Below are positions 24,761 to 32,984 of a stretch of DNA of 64,000 nt, piece by piece. Within the stretch, counting starts at the first letter, position 1, and each line of letters starts with the position of its first letter. The stretch is from JAOTWJ01 sp036398175 (GTDB lineage Bacteria > Gemmatimonadota > Gemmatimonadetes > Gemmatimonadales > GWC2-71-9), in NCBI GenBank assembly GCA_036398175.1, contig DASWHL010000037.1:1-64000 (forward strand), written 5' to 3'. A model generated the notes under the pieces. It did not search any database. It was given only the letters and a program-made list of their open reading frames with translations, and was not told where the DNA came from. The position numbers and the translations under genes are program-made.

Positions 24761-24790
24761 CGTAGCTTCCGGGCACGTAGCTTCCGGGCA
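24761..24790 (+). repeat. Tandem 15-bp repeat containing a -10-like TAGCTT
   Basis: CGTAGCTTCCGGGCA occurs twice in direct succession (24761-24775 and 24776-24790). Each copy holds TAGCTT. The second copy is well placed to start a transcript with a leader of about 20 nt before the patatin ATG at 24809, which has an AGGGG-type ribosome site. Confidence 0.75.
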
Positions 24791-24808
24791 CTCGCACAGG
24801 GGCAACGG

Positions 24809-25897
24809 ATGGGCTCGCGGCGGTGTTCGCTGATTCTGGGGGGCGGGGGCATCCGCGGGCTCGCGCACGTCGGCGTGCTGGCCGCACTCGAGGAGCATCA
24901 CCTCCCGCCTGTGGAGGTCGTCGGATCGAGCGTGGGGGCCATGATCGGCGCCGCGTGGTGCGCGGGGGTGTCGTCCGACGAGTTGCGCCAGCTCGCGATC
25001 CAGGTCGAGCGGGACGACCTCTTCCGCATCGCCCACGGCGAGATGGCGCTGCGCCGTCTCCGGTCGCCCGCCATCTACCGTCCGGAACCGCTGGCGGACT
25101 TCGTCCGCGGCCTGCTCGGCGCGATCACGTTCGACGACCTGGAACATGACCTGCTCGTGAACACCGTGGACATCAACACGGGCGCGCAGGTGTTCTGGGG
25201 CAGCCCCGGGCTCAGGGACGTCCCCGTGGCAGACGCCGTGATCGCGTCCTGCGCCATGCCGGGCTTTCTGCCGCCGCACCGCATTGGCGACCGCTACTTC
25301 GTGGACGGCGCGGCGGCCGCCAACCTGCCCGTGCATCCGGCCTCGCGGCCCGACCGGGACCTCGTGATCGCGGTGGACGTGAGCGCCCGGGCGCGGCCCG
25401 GCCGCGCGGTGCACCGCCTGGGCTTCGCGGCGGTGTTCGCGCGCGGGATCGAGCTGGGCGTGCAGCGGATGGACGACATCGCGCTCCGCGCCTGGACCAA
25501 GCCGCCCCTGCTCCTGATCCGCCCAGCCGTCTGGCACGTGGACCTGCTCTCGTTCCGGCACAATGCCGAGCTGGTGGACGCCGGCCATCAGGCCACGCAC
25601 GCGGTGCTCGACGCACCGCACGCCCTGCCCGCTCCCGACGCCACCGGGGTCTATCCCAGGCGGCGGGTGCGGGTCGAGATCCTGCGCGAGCGGTGCATCG
25701 GGTGCGGAGCGTGCGTGCTGGCGGGGCCGCCGGGCCAGTTCCGGATGGATGACGACGGCAAGGCCGTCGTGACGGATCCGACGCCGGTCTGGTCGCCGGT
25801 GGACGGCTACTGCGTGACGCAGTGTCCCACGTCAGCGATCGCGGCCCTGGACCTCGAGCCAGGGATCGGCGTCCCAATCCCGGCCCAGCCCGCCTGA
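24809..25897 (+). CDS. Patatin-like phospholipase fused to a 4Fe-4S ferredoxin domain
   Basis: The 362-residue protein has a bacterial patatin (RssA-like) domain to about residue 280. Its parts are the oxyanion loop GGGGIRG (11-17), the nucleophile elbow GSSVG (Ser41) and the dyad aspartate in YFVDGAAAANL. A C-terminal ferredoxin-like unit follows, with CIGCGAC (C296, C299, C302) and C339-P340, plus an extra C335. Four cysteines in the C-x2-C-x2-C...C-P pattern suggest one 4Fe-4S cluster. Lipid hydrolysis is inferred from the family, and the role of the cluster is unknown. The last 66 bp overlap the convergent ABC exporter gene. Confidence 0.85.
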   Translation: MGSRRCSLILGGGGIRGLAHVGVLAALEEHHLPPVEVVGSSVGAMIGAAWCAGVSSDELRQLAIQVERDDLFRIAHGEMALRRLRSPAIYRPEPLADFVRGLLGAITFDDLEHDLLVNTVDINTGAQVFWGSPGLRDVPVADAVIASCAMPGFLPPHRIGDRYFVDGAAAANLPVHPASRPDRDLVIAVDVSARARPGRAVHRLGFAAVFARGIELGVQRMDDIALRAWTKPPLLLIRPAVWHVDLLSFRHNAELVDAGHQATHAVLDAPHALPAPDATGVYPRRRVRVEILRERCIGCGACVLAGPPGQFRMDDDGKAVVTDPTPVWSPVDGYCVTQCPTSAIAALDLEPGIGVPIPAQPA

Positions 25898-27712
25898 CTC
25901 CCCGGCGGCGCCGTCGCCGGCCGCCGCCACCTCCTGCAACTCGACGAGCCGGCGGTACCGACCGCCGGCGGCGAGCAGCTCGGCGGGCGTGCCCTCCTCG
26001 ACGACCGCTCCCCGATCGAGCACCACGACGCGGTCCGCGCGGGACGCGGTAACCAGCCGATGCGCGATCACGAGGACGGTGCGCCCGGCGGTGAGCCGGG
26101 CGATCGCCTCCTGAAGGGCCTGTTCGGCCTCCGCGTCGAGGTGCGCCGTCGCCTCGTCCAGGATGAGGATGGGCGGATCGCGCAACAGCGCGCGCGCGAT
26201 GGCCAGGCGCTGACGCTCCCCGCCAGAGAGCCGGGTGCCGCGTTCGCCGATCACCGTGTCGTAGCCCGCCGGGAGCCGCTGAATGAACGCGTGGGCGCCG
26301 GCGGCGCGGGCCGCCGCCTCGACGTCCGCCGGCGCGGCGCCCGCGCGGTCGCCATACGCGATGTTGGCCCGGACGGTCTCGTGCAGGAGCACGGTTTCCT
26401 GGCTCACGATGCCGAGCGCCGCCCGGAGCGAGCGGCGGCTGAACGCGGTCACGGGCACGCCGTCCGCCAGCACGGCGCCGCGCGTCGGCTCGACGAACCG
26501 CGGCAGGAGGTCGGCGAGCGTGGATTTCCCCGCCCCGGAGGGTCCCACCACGGCCACCATCTCGCCCCGACCGATGCGGAGGCTGACGCCGCGCAGCACC
26601 CAGTCACCGGGCTCGTAGGCCACCCAGACGTCCTGGAACGCCAGGGCGTCACGGAGCCCCGGGAACGGGCGTGCGCCGGGCGGGTCCGCTTCCTCCACGG
26701 GTGCCTCGATCAGCTCGAACAGGCGGTCGCCGGCGGCGAGCGCCTCCGCGAGCTGGGCCGGGAACTGGGCCACGGCTTTCATGGGCGACAGCATCCGAAG
26801 CGCGACCGCCACGAAGGTGACGAACACTTCCGGCCGGAGCCCGCCGTTGCCGGCCGCGAGCGCGAGCATGCCGAGCATGGCTGCCGCCGCCACGGTCTCG
26901 GCCAGCGGACTCGCGAGCAGGGCCGCGCGTTCGGCCCGCAGCACGCCGTCGCGGACATCCGCCGCGGCCGCCGCGAACCGCGCCGCTTCCTGCGGCTCGG
27001 CCGCCGCGGCCTTCACCGCGCGGGCGGACGTCGCGGTCTCCACGGTCACCGCGCCCAGCCAGCCGCGGCGCTCGGCCACACGGACCCAGCGGTCCCGCAC
27101 CACCCGGTGCAGCGGTCGCAGCCCGAGCGTGACGGCGAGCACCACGGCGCCCGCCACGAGCGCCAGCCACCACGAGAGCGCGATCAGCATGGCCAGATAG
27201 ACCGCCACCGCGGCCCCGCTCCGGAGCACCTGACCGAACCCGTGGAGGGCACCGCGCGTCTGGTCGGCGTCGCTCACGACGCGGGCGCCAAGTTCGCCGG
27301 CCCGCGTCTCACGAAAGAACGGCAACGCGCGCTGCTGCACCCGCGCGTAGACGGCCACCCGCAGGTCCCGCACGACGCCTTCCTGGGCCACCAGTCCGAG
27401 GTACCCCGCTGCGTAGAGGAGGGCGTTCTTGACGAGGACGGCGCCCGCGATGCAGGCCAGCACGAGGCTCAGGGCCGCCGCGCCATCTCCGCCGCGCAGC
27501 AACCCGCCGAGCACCGCCCGGAGGATGTCTTCGAGCGCGGTGGCGCTCTCGGGGAAAGCTCCCCCCGCGCCGAAGAGGAGGCGGAGGAACGGGATCAGGA
27601 GCGCGTAGGTGAAGCCCTCGGCCAGTGCCGCCAGCAAGCCGAGCGCGAGCGCGAGCGCAAACCGCCCGCGGTATGGACGGAACCACGCGAGCAGGCGACC
27701 CGCCCGCCCCAT
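25832..27712 (-). CDS. MsbA-like ABC exporter (fused permease and ATPase)
   Basis: The 626-residue protein is a half-transporter with about six membrane segments in the first 330 residues and a C-terminal ATPase. Walker A reads GPSGAGKSTLADLL, the signature LSGGERQRLAIARALL and Walker B ILILDEATAHLD, with the switch histidine in VIAHRL. Dimers of this type flip lipids or export peptides, and lipid A or another lipid is plausible in a diderm. It starts 1 bp after the stop of porX, so the two genes are co-transcribed. The last 22 codons overlap the patatin-ferredoxin gene on the other strand. Confidence 0.9.
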   Translation of the reverse strand: MGRAGRLLAWFRPYRGRFALALALGLLAALAEGFTYALLIPFLRLLFGAGGAFPESATALEDILRAVLGGLLRGGDGAAALSLVLACIAGAVLVKNALLYAAGYLGLVAQEGVVRDLRVAVYARVQQRALPFFRETRAGELGARVVSDADQTRGALHGFGQVLRSGAAVAVYLAMLIALSWWLALVAGAVVLAVTLGLRPLHRVVRDRWVRVAERRGWLGAVTVETATSARAVKAAAAEPQEAARFAAAAADVRDGVLRAERAALLASPLAETVAAAAMLGMLALAAGNGGLRPEVFVTFVAVALRMLSPMKAVAQFPAQLAEALAAGDRLFELIEAPVEEADPPGARPFPGLRDALAFQDVWVAYEPGDWVLRGVSLRIGRGEMVAVVGPSGAGKSTLADLLPRFVEPTRGAVLADGVPVTAFSRRSLRAALGIVSQETVLLHETVRANIAYGDRAGAAPADVEAAARAAGAHAFIQRLPAGYDTVIGERGTRLSGGERQRLAIARALLRDPPILILDEATAHLDAEAEQALQEAIARLTAGRTVLVIAHRLVTASRADRVVVLDRGAVVEEGTPAELLAAGGRYRRLVELQEVAAAGDGAAGESGGLGRDWDADPWLEVQGRDR

Positions 27713-27713
27713 G

Positions 27714-29282
27714 TCAGCCGGCGCTGCGGGGGGTGAGGAGCGCCACCGGGACGATCACCTCTTCCGGCGTCACCCCACCGTGGAGGAACGCGCCGCGATA
27801 GCGGGCCTGATACTCGCGCAACTTGGTGGGATACACGAAGAAGCGGTCGCCCGTGGCGAGCAGCAACCGGGTGGCGAGCCGCCCTTTCGGGAGCCCCCAG
27901 GCCGGCAGGTCGTTCACGGTGATGGCCGCGTCGGCCTCCTCCGCCCGGAGATCGTCACCGAACTTGTACCGCAGGTGCTGGGTGGCGTCGCGCTTGGCGA
28001 AGACGGTCGCCGGGGTGTGGCAGTGGATCGAGCCGTGATCGGTCGTGAGGAGCACCGGCACGCCGCGTCGCGCCGCCTCGCGGATCGCCCGGGCCAGCGC
28101 GGAATCGAGAAACCACGTCTGCGTCAGGTTGCGCAACGCAGCCGCGTCCCGCGCCACCTCGTAGAGGATCGTGTTGTCGGAGCGGCCGTGCGTGAGCAGG
28201 TCCACGAAGTTGAAGACGAGCGCGCTCACCCCGGGCTGCGCCAGCCACCCCGGCAGCTGCCGCAGCATCTCCTCGCCATCCTGGGACGTGGTGACCTTGG
28301 CGTATCGCACGGGGATCGTCTCGCCGTGCAGCTCGCGCAGTTGCTCGGTGAGCAGCTCGGCCTCGTGCTGGTTCAGGCTCTCGTCGTCGCGCTCGCCCCA
28401 CCAGTCCGGATGGCGTTTCGCGATTTCCGCGGGGAACAGTCCGCTGAAGATGGCGTTCCGCGCGTAGGGCGTGGCCGTCGGGAGGATGCTGTAGTAGTAG
28501 GACACCTCGACGTCGAACCGGTCGGTCACGAGCCCTTTCAGGATCTCCCACTGGTCCAGCCGCAGGCAGTCCACCACGACGAACAACACCGGGCCGCGCC
28601 GCCGGACCACGGGCGACAGGAACTCGCTCACGACGTCCACCGAGAGCGGTGGCCGGTCGTCGTCCGTCTGGCGCAGCCAGCGGGGGTACGACTCCTGGAC
28701 GAACCGGGCGAACCCCTGGCGCAGGCTGACCTGGAGGGTGTGGAGGGCCTCGCGCAGCCCGGACTGCTGCCCGCCCGCGAGCCGGACCTCCCACTGCGCC
28801 AGCTCGGCCACGATGTCCACCCACTCGCGCCAGCCCATCGTCTGGCTGCGGCGTTCCTCCAGCTCCCGGAAGCGCGTCACGAAGTCGCGGGCCAGGCGCT
28901 GCTCCCGGATCCGGTCGCCCTCGGCCAGCCGGGTCACGACGGTCAGCACCTGCCGGGGATTCACCGGCTTGACGAGGTAGTCGTCGAGCGCGATCCCGAT
29001 GGCCTCGTGCATGGTGTCGGCGGCCTCGCTCTTGGTGACCATGACGATCGGCACCGCCGCGTCCACGGCGCGGATTTCGCCCACCAGCTCGAGGCCGCGA
29101 CGCCCCGGCATCTGCTCGTCGAGCAGGATCACCCCGTACCCCTGGCGACGCAGCAGGGCCAGGGCGTCGTCGCCGTTGGCCGTCAGCTCCACCTCGAACC
29201 CGTTCTCGCGCAGGAACAGCGCGTGCGCTTCGAGGGATTCGATCTCGTCGTCCACCCAGAGGACCGTCCGCGGGCGTGCCAT
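27714..29282 (-). CDS. porX: PorX-type response regulator with PglZ effector domain
   Basis: The 522-residue protein joins a receiver domain (1-120) to a PglZ/alkaline-phosphatase-superfamily domain (about 210-520). The receiver has D11-D12, phospho-acceptor D55 in ILLDEQMPG, T83 and K105. The PglZ part has VVVDCLRLDQW, LPTATPYAR with the likely nucleophilic threonine, and TTDHGSIH with metal ligands. Order and length match PorX, which in Bacteroidota is a phosphodiesterase and regulator of the type IX secretion system. No PorY kinase is nearby. It heads an operon with the ABC exporter and diverges from the GT9 gene. Confidence 0.85.
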   Translation of the reverse strand: MARPRTVLWVDDEIESLEAHALFLRENGFEVELTANGDDALALLRRQGYGVILLDEQMPGRRGLELVGEIRAVDAAVPIVMVTKSEAADTMHEAIGIALDDYLVKPVNPRQVLTVVTRLAEGDRIREQRLARDFVTRFRELEERRSQTMGWREWVDIVAELAQWEVRLAGGQQSGLREALHTLQVSLRQGFARFVQESYPRWLRQTDDDRPPLSVDVVSEFLSPVVRRRGPVLFVVVDCLRLDQWEILKGLVTDRFDVEVSYYYSILPTATPYARNAIFSGLFPAEIAKRHPDWWGERDDESLNQHEAELLTEQLRELHGETIPVRYAKVTTSQDGEEMLRQLPGWLAQPGVSALVFNFVDLLTHGRSDNTILYEVARDAAALRNLTQTWFLDSALARAIREAARRGVPVLLTTDHGSIHCHTPATVFAKRDATQHLRYKFGDDLRAEEADAAITVNDLPAWGLPKGRLATRLLLATGDRFFVYPTKLREYQARYRGAFLHGGVTPEEVIVPVALLTPRSAG

Positions 29283-29288
29283 GCGCGT

Positions 29289-29294
29289 AAGGTA
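29289..29294 (-). promoter_or_regulatory. -10 box of porX
   Basis: Minus-strand TACCTT ends 6 nt before the ATG at 29282, with no Shine-Dalgarno. Confidence 0.5.
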
Positions 29295-29343
29295 CCGACC
29301 GCCCCGCGGCCACGGCAGGCTGGCCCGGCCTCGGCACGCGTCC

Positions 29344-29349
29344 TACATT
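29344..29349 (+). promoter_or_regulatory. -10 box of the GT9 gene
   Basis: TACATT ends 8 nt before the GTG at 29358. The 75-bp porX-GT9 gap therefore carries two divergent -10 boxes about 50 bp apart. Confidence 0.5.
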
Positions 29350-29357
29350 CGCGCCCC

Positions 29358-30329
29358 GTGACGGCCCCGCTCCCCGTTCTCATCGTGCGCTTCGGCGCGT
29401 TGGGCGACGTCGTGCTGGCAACGCCGCTGCTCCGGGCCATCGCCCGCGCCCATCCCGCGGCGGTCGTCACCTTCGTGACCAAGGAGGCGTGGGCCCCGCT
29501 CCTGGCCGGCCACCCGCACGTGGCGCACGTGGAAGCGCTCGCCCCCGGCGAGTCGGTGCGGGCGCTGGCCGCGCGCCTCCACCGCGGCGCGTGGGCGCAC
29601 AAGCTGGATTTGCACGGGTCGCTCCGGTCGCGGGCGCTCCGCATCCTGGTGGGAGGCCGGTGGCGGGGGTACCGCCCGCCGCGCCTCCGGCGGGCGGTCC
29701 GCGTGTGGACCGGTGCGGCGGTCCGGCCGGTCACGCCCGTGGCGGAGCAGTACTTCGCGGCGGCGCGCGACCTGGGGGTCGTGCCGGACGGGGGGCCCGC
29801 CCACGTGGCGTCGAGTCCCGCCGACGTGGCGCGCGCCGCGGCGGTCATGCCGCACGCCCCGTACGTGGTGCTCGCGCCGGGAGCGGCGCACGCTACCAAG
29901 CGGTGGCCCACGAGCCACTGGGATCGCCTCACCACGCTGCTCGAGGCCCGTGGGCTCGGGACCGTCGTCGCGGGGGCGGCGGACGATGCGGGCCGGGTGA
30001 CCCTTCGCGCGGCCGTCACGGCCTGCGGCATTGGCCTCGGTCCCACGGCCGCGCTGCTCCGCGGAGCCGCTGCCGTGGTTGCCGGCGACACGGGACTCAT
30101 GCATCTCGCCACCGCGGTGGCGGCACCCGTGGTAGCCCTCTTCGGGCCCACCGACCCCACGCTCGGGTACGCGCCCTACCGGGCGCGCGCCGTGGTGCTG
30201 GGGCGAGACCTGCCGTGCCGACCGTGCAGCACGTATGGCGGTGCCCACTGCCCCATGCGCCATCATCGGTGCATGATTGACCTCACCCCGGACGAGGTGG
30301 AACGGGCGGTGGAGGCCCTGCTGGCATGA
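29358..30329 (+). CDS. Glycosyltransferase family 9 (heptosyltransferase-like)
   Basis: This 323-residue GT-B enzyme is of the ADP-heptose:LPS heptosyltransferase type. LIVRFGALGDVVLATPLL is the N-terminal acceptor loop with the catalytic aspartate. GDTGLMHLATAVAAPVVALF (C-terminal) binds the nucleotide sugar, followed by GPTDP. The late cysteine cluster (CRPCSTYGGAHCPMRHHRC) is frequent in this family. It probably acts on the lipopolysaccharide core at the inner face of the inner membrane. GTG was chosen for the start because of the -10 box. It overlaps the next gene by ATGA. Confidence 0.88.
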   Translation: MTAPLPVLIVRFGALGDVVLATPLLRAIARAHPAAVVTFVTKEAWAPLLAGHPHVAHVEALAPGESVRALAARLHRGAWAHKLDLHGSLRSRALRILVGGRWRGYRPPRLRRAVRVWTGAAVRPVTPVAEQYFAAARDLGVVPDGGPAHVASSPADVARAAAVMPHAPYVVLAPGAAHATKRWPTSHWDRLTTLLEARGLGTVVAGAADDAGRVTLRAAVTACGIGLGPTAALLRGAAAVVAGDTGLMHLATAVAAPVVALFGPTDPTLGYAPYRARAVVLGRDLPCRPCSTYGGAHCPMRHHRCMIDLTPDEVERAVEALLA

Positions 30330-30709
30330 CGGAAACCGAGACGCGGCTCCTCACGGCGCTGGCCGGCGAGGCGCGCGGTCCCAAACGGAACGCGCTGTTC
30401 GCGCTGTGGCTGGTGGCGCGGACCGCGGAGGCCGTCGTGCCGCCGGATGCCGTGCCGGCCCGGTCGCATCGGCGCCGCGTGGAGCTGTTGCAGCGTCGCC
30501 TGTCGAGCGTTTCGGTTCCGGGCGCCATCCGCCGGGCGTTGCCGGCCGCGCTCCGCCAGGTTGCGGAAGGCACCCCCAGGGCCGCCGCCCTGGCCCTTCA
30601 CCAGCTGGTGGCGCCCACGCGGGAAGCGGTGGGCGCCGCGGCGGCGGACGCGCTGGCGGCCGCCGCGGTCCGCGCGCGCCGCGAGGCGCTCGACCCGGAG
30701 CCCACATGA
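30326..30709 (+). CDS. Small hypothetical protein, helical
   Basis: No family is recognised. The 127-residue product is Ala/Arg-rich and predicted helical throughout, with no signal peptide, membrane segment or cysteine. Its reality is supported by ATGA overlaps at both ends: with the GT9 gene before it and the DnaB-like ATPase after it. Tight coupling to the ATPase hints at a partner role, but nothing in the sequence proves it. Confidence 0.6.
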   Translation: MTETETRLLTALAGEARGPKRNALFALWLVARTAEAVVPPDAVPARSHRRRVELLQRRLSSVSVPGAIRRALPAALRQVAEGTPRAAALALHQLVAPTREAVGAAAADALAAAAVRARREALDPEPT

Positions 30710-31566
30710 CCCCTCCGCACCGACTCGAGCGGCCATCCCTTCAGAACCTGATCCAGCAGGTGGACGCCCAGTCGCCGGGAACGGTCTCGCCCGACACGGT
30801 CCCCACGGGCTTCGCCTCCGTGGACCGCGTGCTCGGCGGGGGGCTCCGCCGCCGCGATCTCATCGTGCTGGGCGGCGACGTGGGGGCGGGCAAGTCGGCG
30901 TTTGCTCTCTCACTGGCGCTCCGGGTGGCCGGGGCGGGGTTCCCCGTGGTGTTCTGCTCGGGCGAGATGGACGAGGACCGTCTCCTGGAGCGGGCGCTCG
31001 CGCTCGAGGGCAAGGTCCGCATTGACGATTTGCGGGCGGCCACGCTGAGCGAGGAGCGGCGCGCGGCGATCGGCGCCGCCGCCCTGCGGCTCCGGGACCT
31101 GCCCATCACCTACCTGCCACTCGTGGGCCGGCAGTTCGACGAGGCGCTCGAGCCGGCGTGGCCGCGGGCTCCGGCGCTGGTCGTGGTGGACTACCTCCAG
31201 CTGCTCCCGGCCCCCGCGCCGCGGCCGACCCGTGACGAGGATGCCGCGGAGTCAGTGCGGGCGCTCAAGGCCGTGGCGCTCGAGCGGCGGCTGGCCTGCC
31301 TCGCGGTGGCCCAGCTACCGGGGCTCCGCCCGGACCGGAGCGACGCGCGGCCCACGCTCGACGACTTCGGCACGCTCGGCGCCGTGAAGCAGCACGCCGA
31401 CGTGGTGCTCAGCCTGTATCGCGAGGAGATGTACAACCCAGGCGGCGGGGTCGAAGGCGCCACGGAGCTGATCGTGGGCAAGAACCGCAACGGGCCCACC
31501 GGTTTCGTGGATCTCTACTTCTACCGTCAGTGGCTCCGGTTCGAGGACATGCTGGACCCGGCGTGA
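30706..31566 (+). CDS. Stand-alone DnaB-C-like (RecA-fold) ATPase
   Basis: The 286-residue protein corresponds to the C-terminal motor domain of replicative helicase DnaB without its N-terminal domain. TGFASVDRVLGGGLRRRDL leads into Walker A GGDVGAGKSAF (about 57-67). GEMDEDRLLERAL matches the DnaB H1a region, LVVVDYLQLL is Walker B, and GKNRNGPTG near the end resembles the arginine finger loop. Such short forms are also seen as phage or accessory DnaB-like and KaiC-like proteins. It is coupled to the 127-residue gene. Its final 40 bp overlap the convergent EamA gene. Confidence 0.8.
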   Translation: MTPPHRLERPSLQNLIQQVDAQSPGTVSPDTVPTGFASVDRVLGGGLRRRDLIVLGGDVGAGKSAFALSLALRVAGAGFPVVFCSGEMDEDRLLERALALEGKVRIDDLRAATLSEERRAAIGAAALRLRDLPITYLPLVGRQFDEALEPAWPRAPALVVVDYLQLLPAPAPRPTRDEDAAESVRALKAVALERRLACLAVAQLPGLRPDRSDARPTLDDFGTLGAVKQHADVVLSLYREEMYNPGGGVEGATELIVGKNRNGPTGFVDLYFYRQWLRFEDMLDPA

Positions 31567-32435
31567 CGCACCCAGGCGACCGATCCGAGGACGACGGCCA
31601 TGGCCGCGAGCGTCCGCCCGGTGATGGTCTCGCCGAGGATGGCCCACCCCAGCAGGACGGCGACGACCGTGTTCACGTACGAGTAGGTGCCGACGACCGT
31701 GGGCGCCATGTGGCGGAGCACGTAGACGTAGGCGCTGTACCCCACGAGCGACCCGAACACGATCAGGTAGGCCAGAGCGCCCACGCCGCTCGGCGACCAG
31801 CGCAGCCGTCCCGTCTCGCCGAGCGCCGTTCCCAGCACGGTGAGCGCGATCCCCCCGGTCAGCATCTGGAGGGCGGAGTTGATCTCCGCCGGCGCCTCGG
31901 ACGGCCGCCTACTCGAAAACACCGATCCCGCCGCCCACGCCGCCGAGGCGGTCGTGAGGGCCAGCGGGCCACGCCAGTCCGCGTCGCGCAGCGCTCCGAG
32001 GTCCGCGTCCACGAGCAGCAGCGTCCCGCCGAAGCCGGCCAGCAGGCCCGCCACCTGCCGCCACGTGGGTCGCGCGCGGCTGCCGGGCACCAGCGCATCG
32101 AACAGGGCAAGCCAGAGGGTGACCGTCACGACGATGATCGCGGCGACCCCCGACGGCGTGAACTGCTCCGCCCACACCACGAGGCCGTTGCCACAGCACA
32201 GGAGCAGGAAGCCCACGACCGCGTTGGTGATCCAGTCGCGGCGGCGTGTGGGGAGACGGCGCCCGAGCAGCCGCGCGACGCTGAGCAGGAGACCGCCGGC
32301 AATGAGGAAGCGGATCCCCCCGAACAGCGCCGGCGGGAGGTCCGCCACGCCAATCCGGATCGCGAGGTACGTCGAGCCCCAGACCACGCAGAGCACGACA
32401 TAGGCGACGAGCACCCGCCCGGACGTGGTGTGCAT
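31527..32435 (-). CDS. EamA/DMT family permease
   Basis: The 302-residue membrane protein has about ten hydrophobic segments in two EamA repeats. VLCVVWGSTYLAIRIGV opens the first, and LIVFGSLVGYSAYVYVL with VNTVVAVLLGWAILGE lies in the second. It is probably a metabolite or amino-acid efflux carrier of the YedA type; the substrate is unknown. It lies 16 bp after the small lipoprotein gene, so both may share a promoter. The 3' end overlaps the DnaB-like gene on the opposite strand. Confidence 0.88.
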   Translation of the reverse strand: MHTTSGRVLVAYVVLCVVWGSTYLAIRIGVADLPPALFGGIRFLIAGGLLLSVARLLGRRLPTRRRDWITNAVVGFLLLCCGNGLVVWAEQFTPSGVAAIIVVTVTLWLALFDALVPGSRARPTWRQVAGLLAGFGGTLLLVDADLGALRDADWRGPLALTTASAAWAAGSVFSSRRPSEAPAEINSALQMLTGGIALTVLGTALGETGRLRWSPSGVGALAYLIVFGSLVGYSAYVYVLRHMAPTVVGTYSYVNTVVAVLLGWAILGETITGRTLAAMAVVLGSVAWVRHAGSSMSSNRSH

Positions 32436-32451
32436 GGCGGACCCGCCGACG

Positions 32452-32862
32452 TCAGCGTCCGGACGCGGTGGTGTCTACGGCCGTCGCGATGAGCGAGACC
32501 TGCGCGCGGCCGCCCGGCACCGGACGGATCAAGATCCAGATCGGCCGGCCTTCCGGGGAGCGCGCGTGGAGCGTCACCTGGCCATCGGGGGCCGTCGCGT
32601 CACCGCGAATGTCCCACGAGCGCTCGTCCAGAACGCGCCGGTAGAACCGCGCGACCGAGTCGGCCGACACGGGCACGTCGGCGATGGCCTCGGCCGCGTT
32701 CGCGGACCCGCCGGCAAAGCGGGAGCCCGGCAGGACCGGGAGTCCGGCAAAGACGTCGGCCGAGGCGACGGGCTCGTCGGGGGGCGCGTCGGCGGCGGGG
32801 GTGCGCTCGCCGCAGGCCGCGAGCGGGATCAGACAGGCGCACAGGCAGAGCAAGCGTCGCAT
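32452..32862 (-). CDS. Small predicted lipoprotein
   Basis: The 136-residue product begins MRRLLCLCACLIPLAACGE, a clear lipobox (LAAC). The mature part has SADSVARFYRRVLDERSW and a strand-rich end, resembling small envelope proteins of unknown function that carry an ADSVARFY-type helix. No catalytic signature was seen. It is first in a two-gene unit with the EamA permease. Confidence 0.65.
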   Translation of the reverse strand: MRRLLCLCACLIPLAACGERTPAADAPPDEPVASADVFAGLPVLPGSRFAGGSANAAEAIADVPVSADSVARFYRRVLDERSWDIRGDATAPDGQVTLHARSPEGRPIWILIRPVPGGRAQVSLIATAVDTTASGR

Positions 32863-32869
32863 GGGAGCG

Positions 32870-32875
32870 AACGTA
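32870..32875 (-). promoter_or_regulatory. -10 box of the small lipoprotein gene
   Basis: Minus-strand TACGTT ends 7 nt before the ATG at 32862, the same hexamer and spacing as at PBP1A. Confidence 0.5.
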
Positions 32876-32929
32876 CCCGACTCCGCGGATCCATGGAAGC
32901 TCCATCTCGCCCGAGCCGGCGGGGGCCTC

Positions 32930-32935
32930 TATATT
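32930..32935 (+). promoter_or_regulatory. -10 box of the yebC-ruv operon
   Basis: TATATT lies 49 nt before the yebC ATG, so this operon should have a leader of about 43 nt, unlike the leaderless starts elsewhere. Confidence 0.45.
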
Positions 32936-32984
32936 TTCGCTTTGGGCTCAGATCCATCTTTCGGTTGGACACGGGGTTAGCGGC

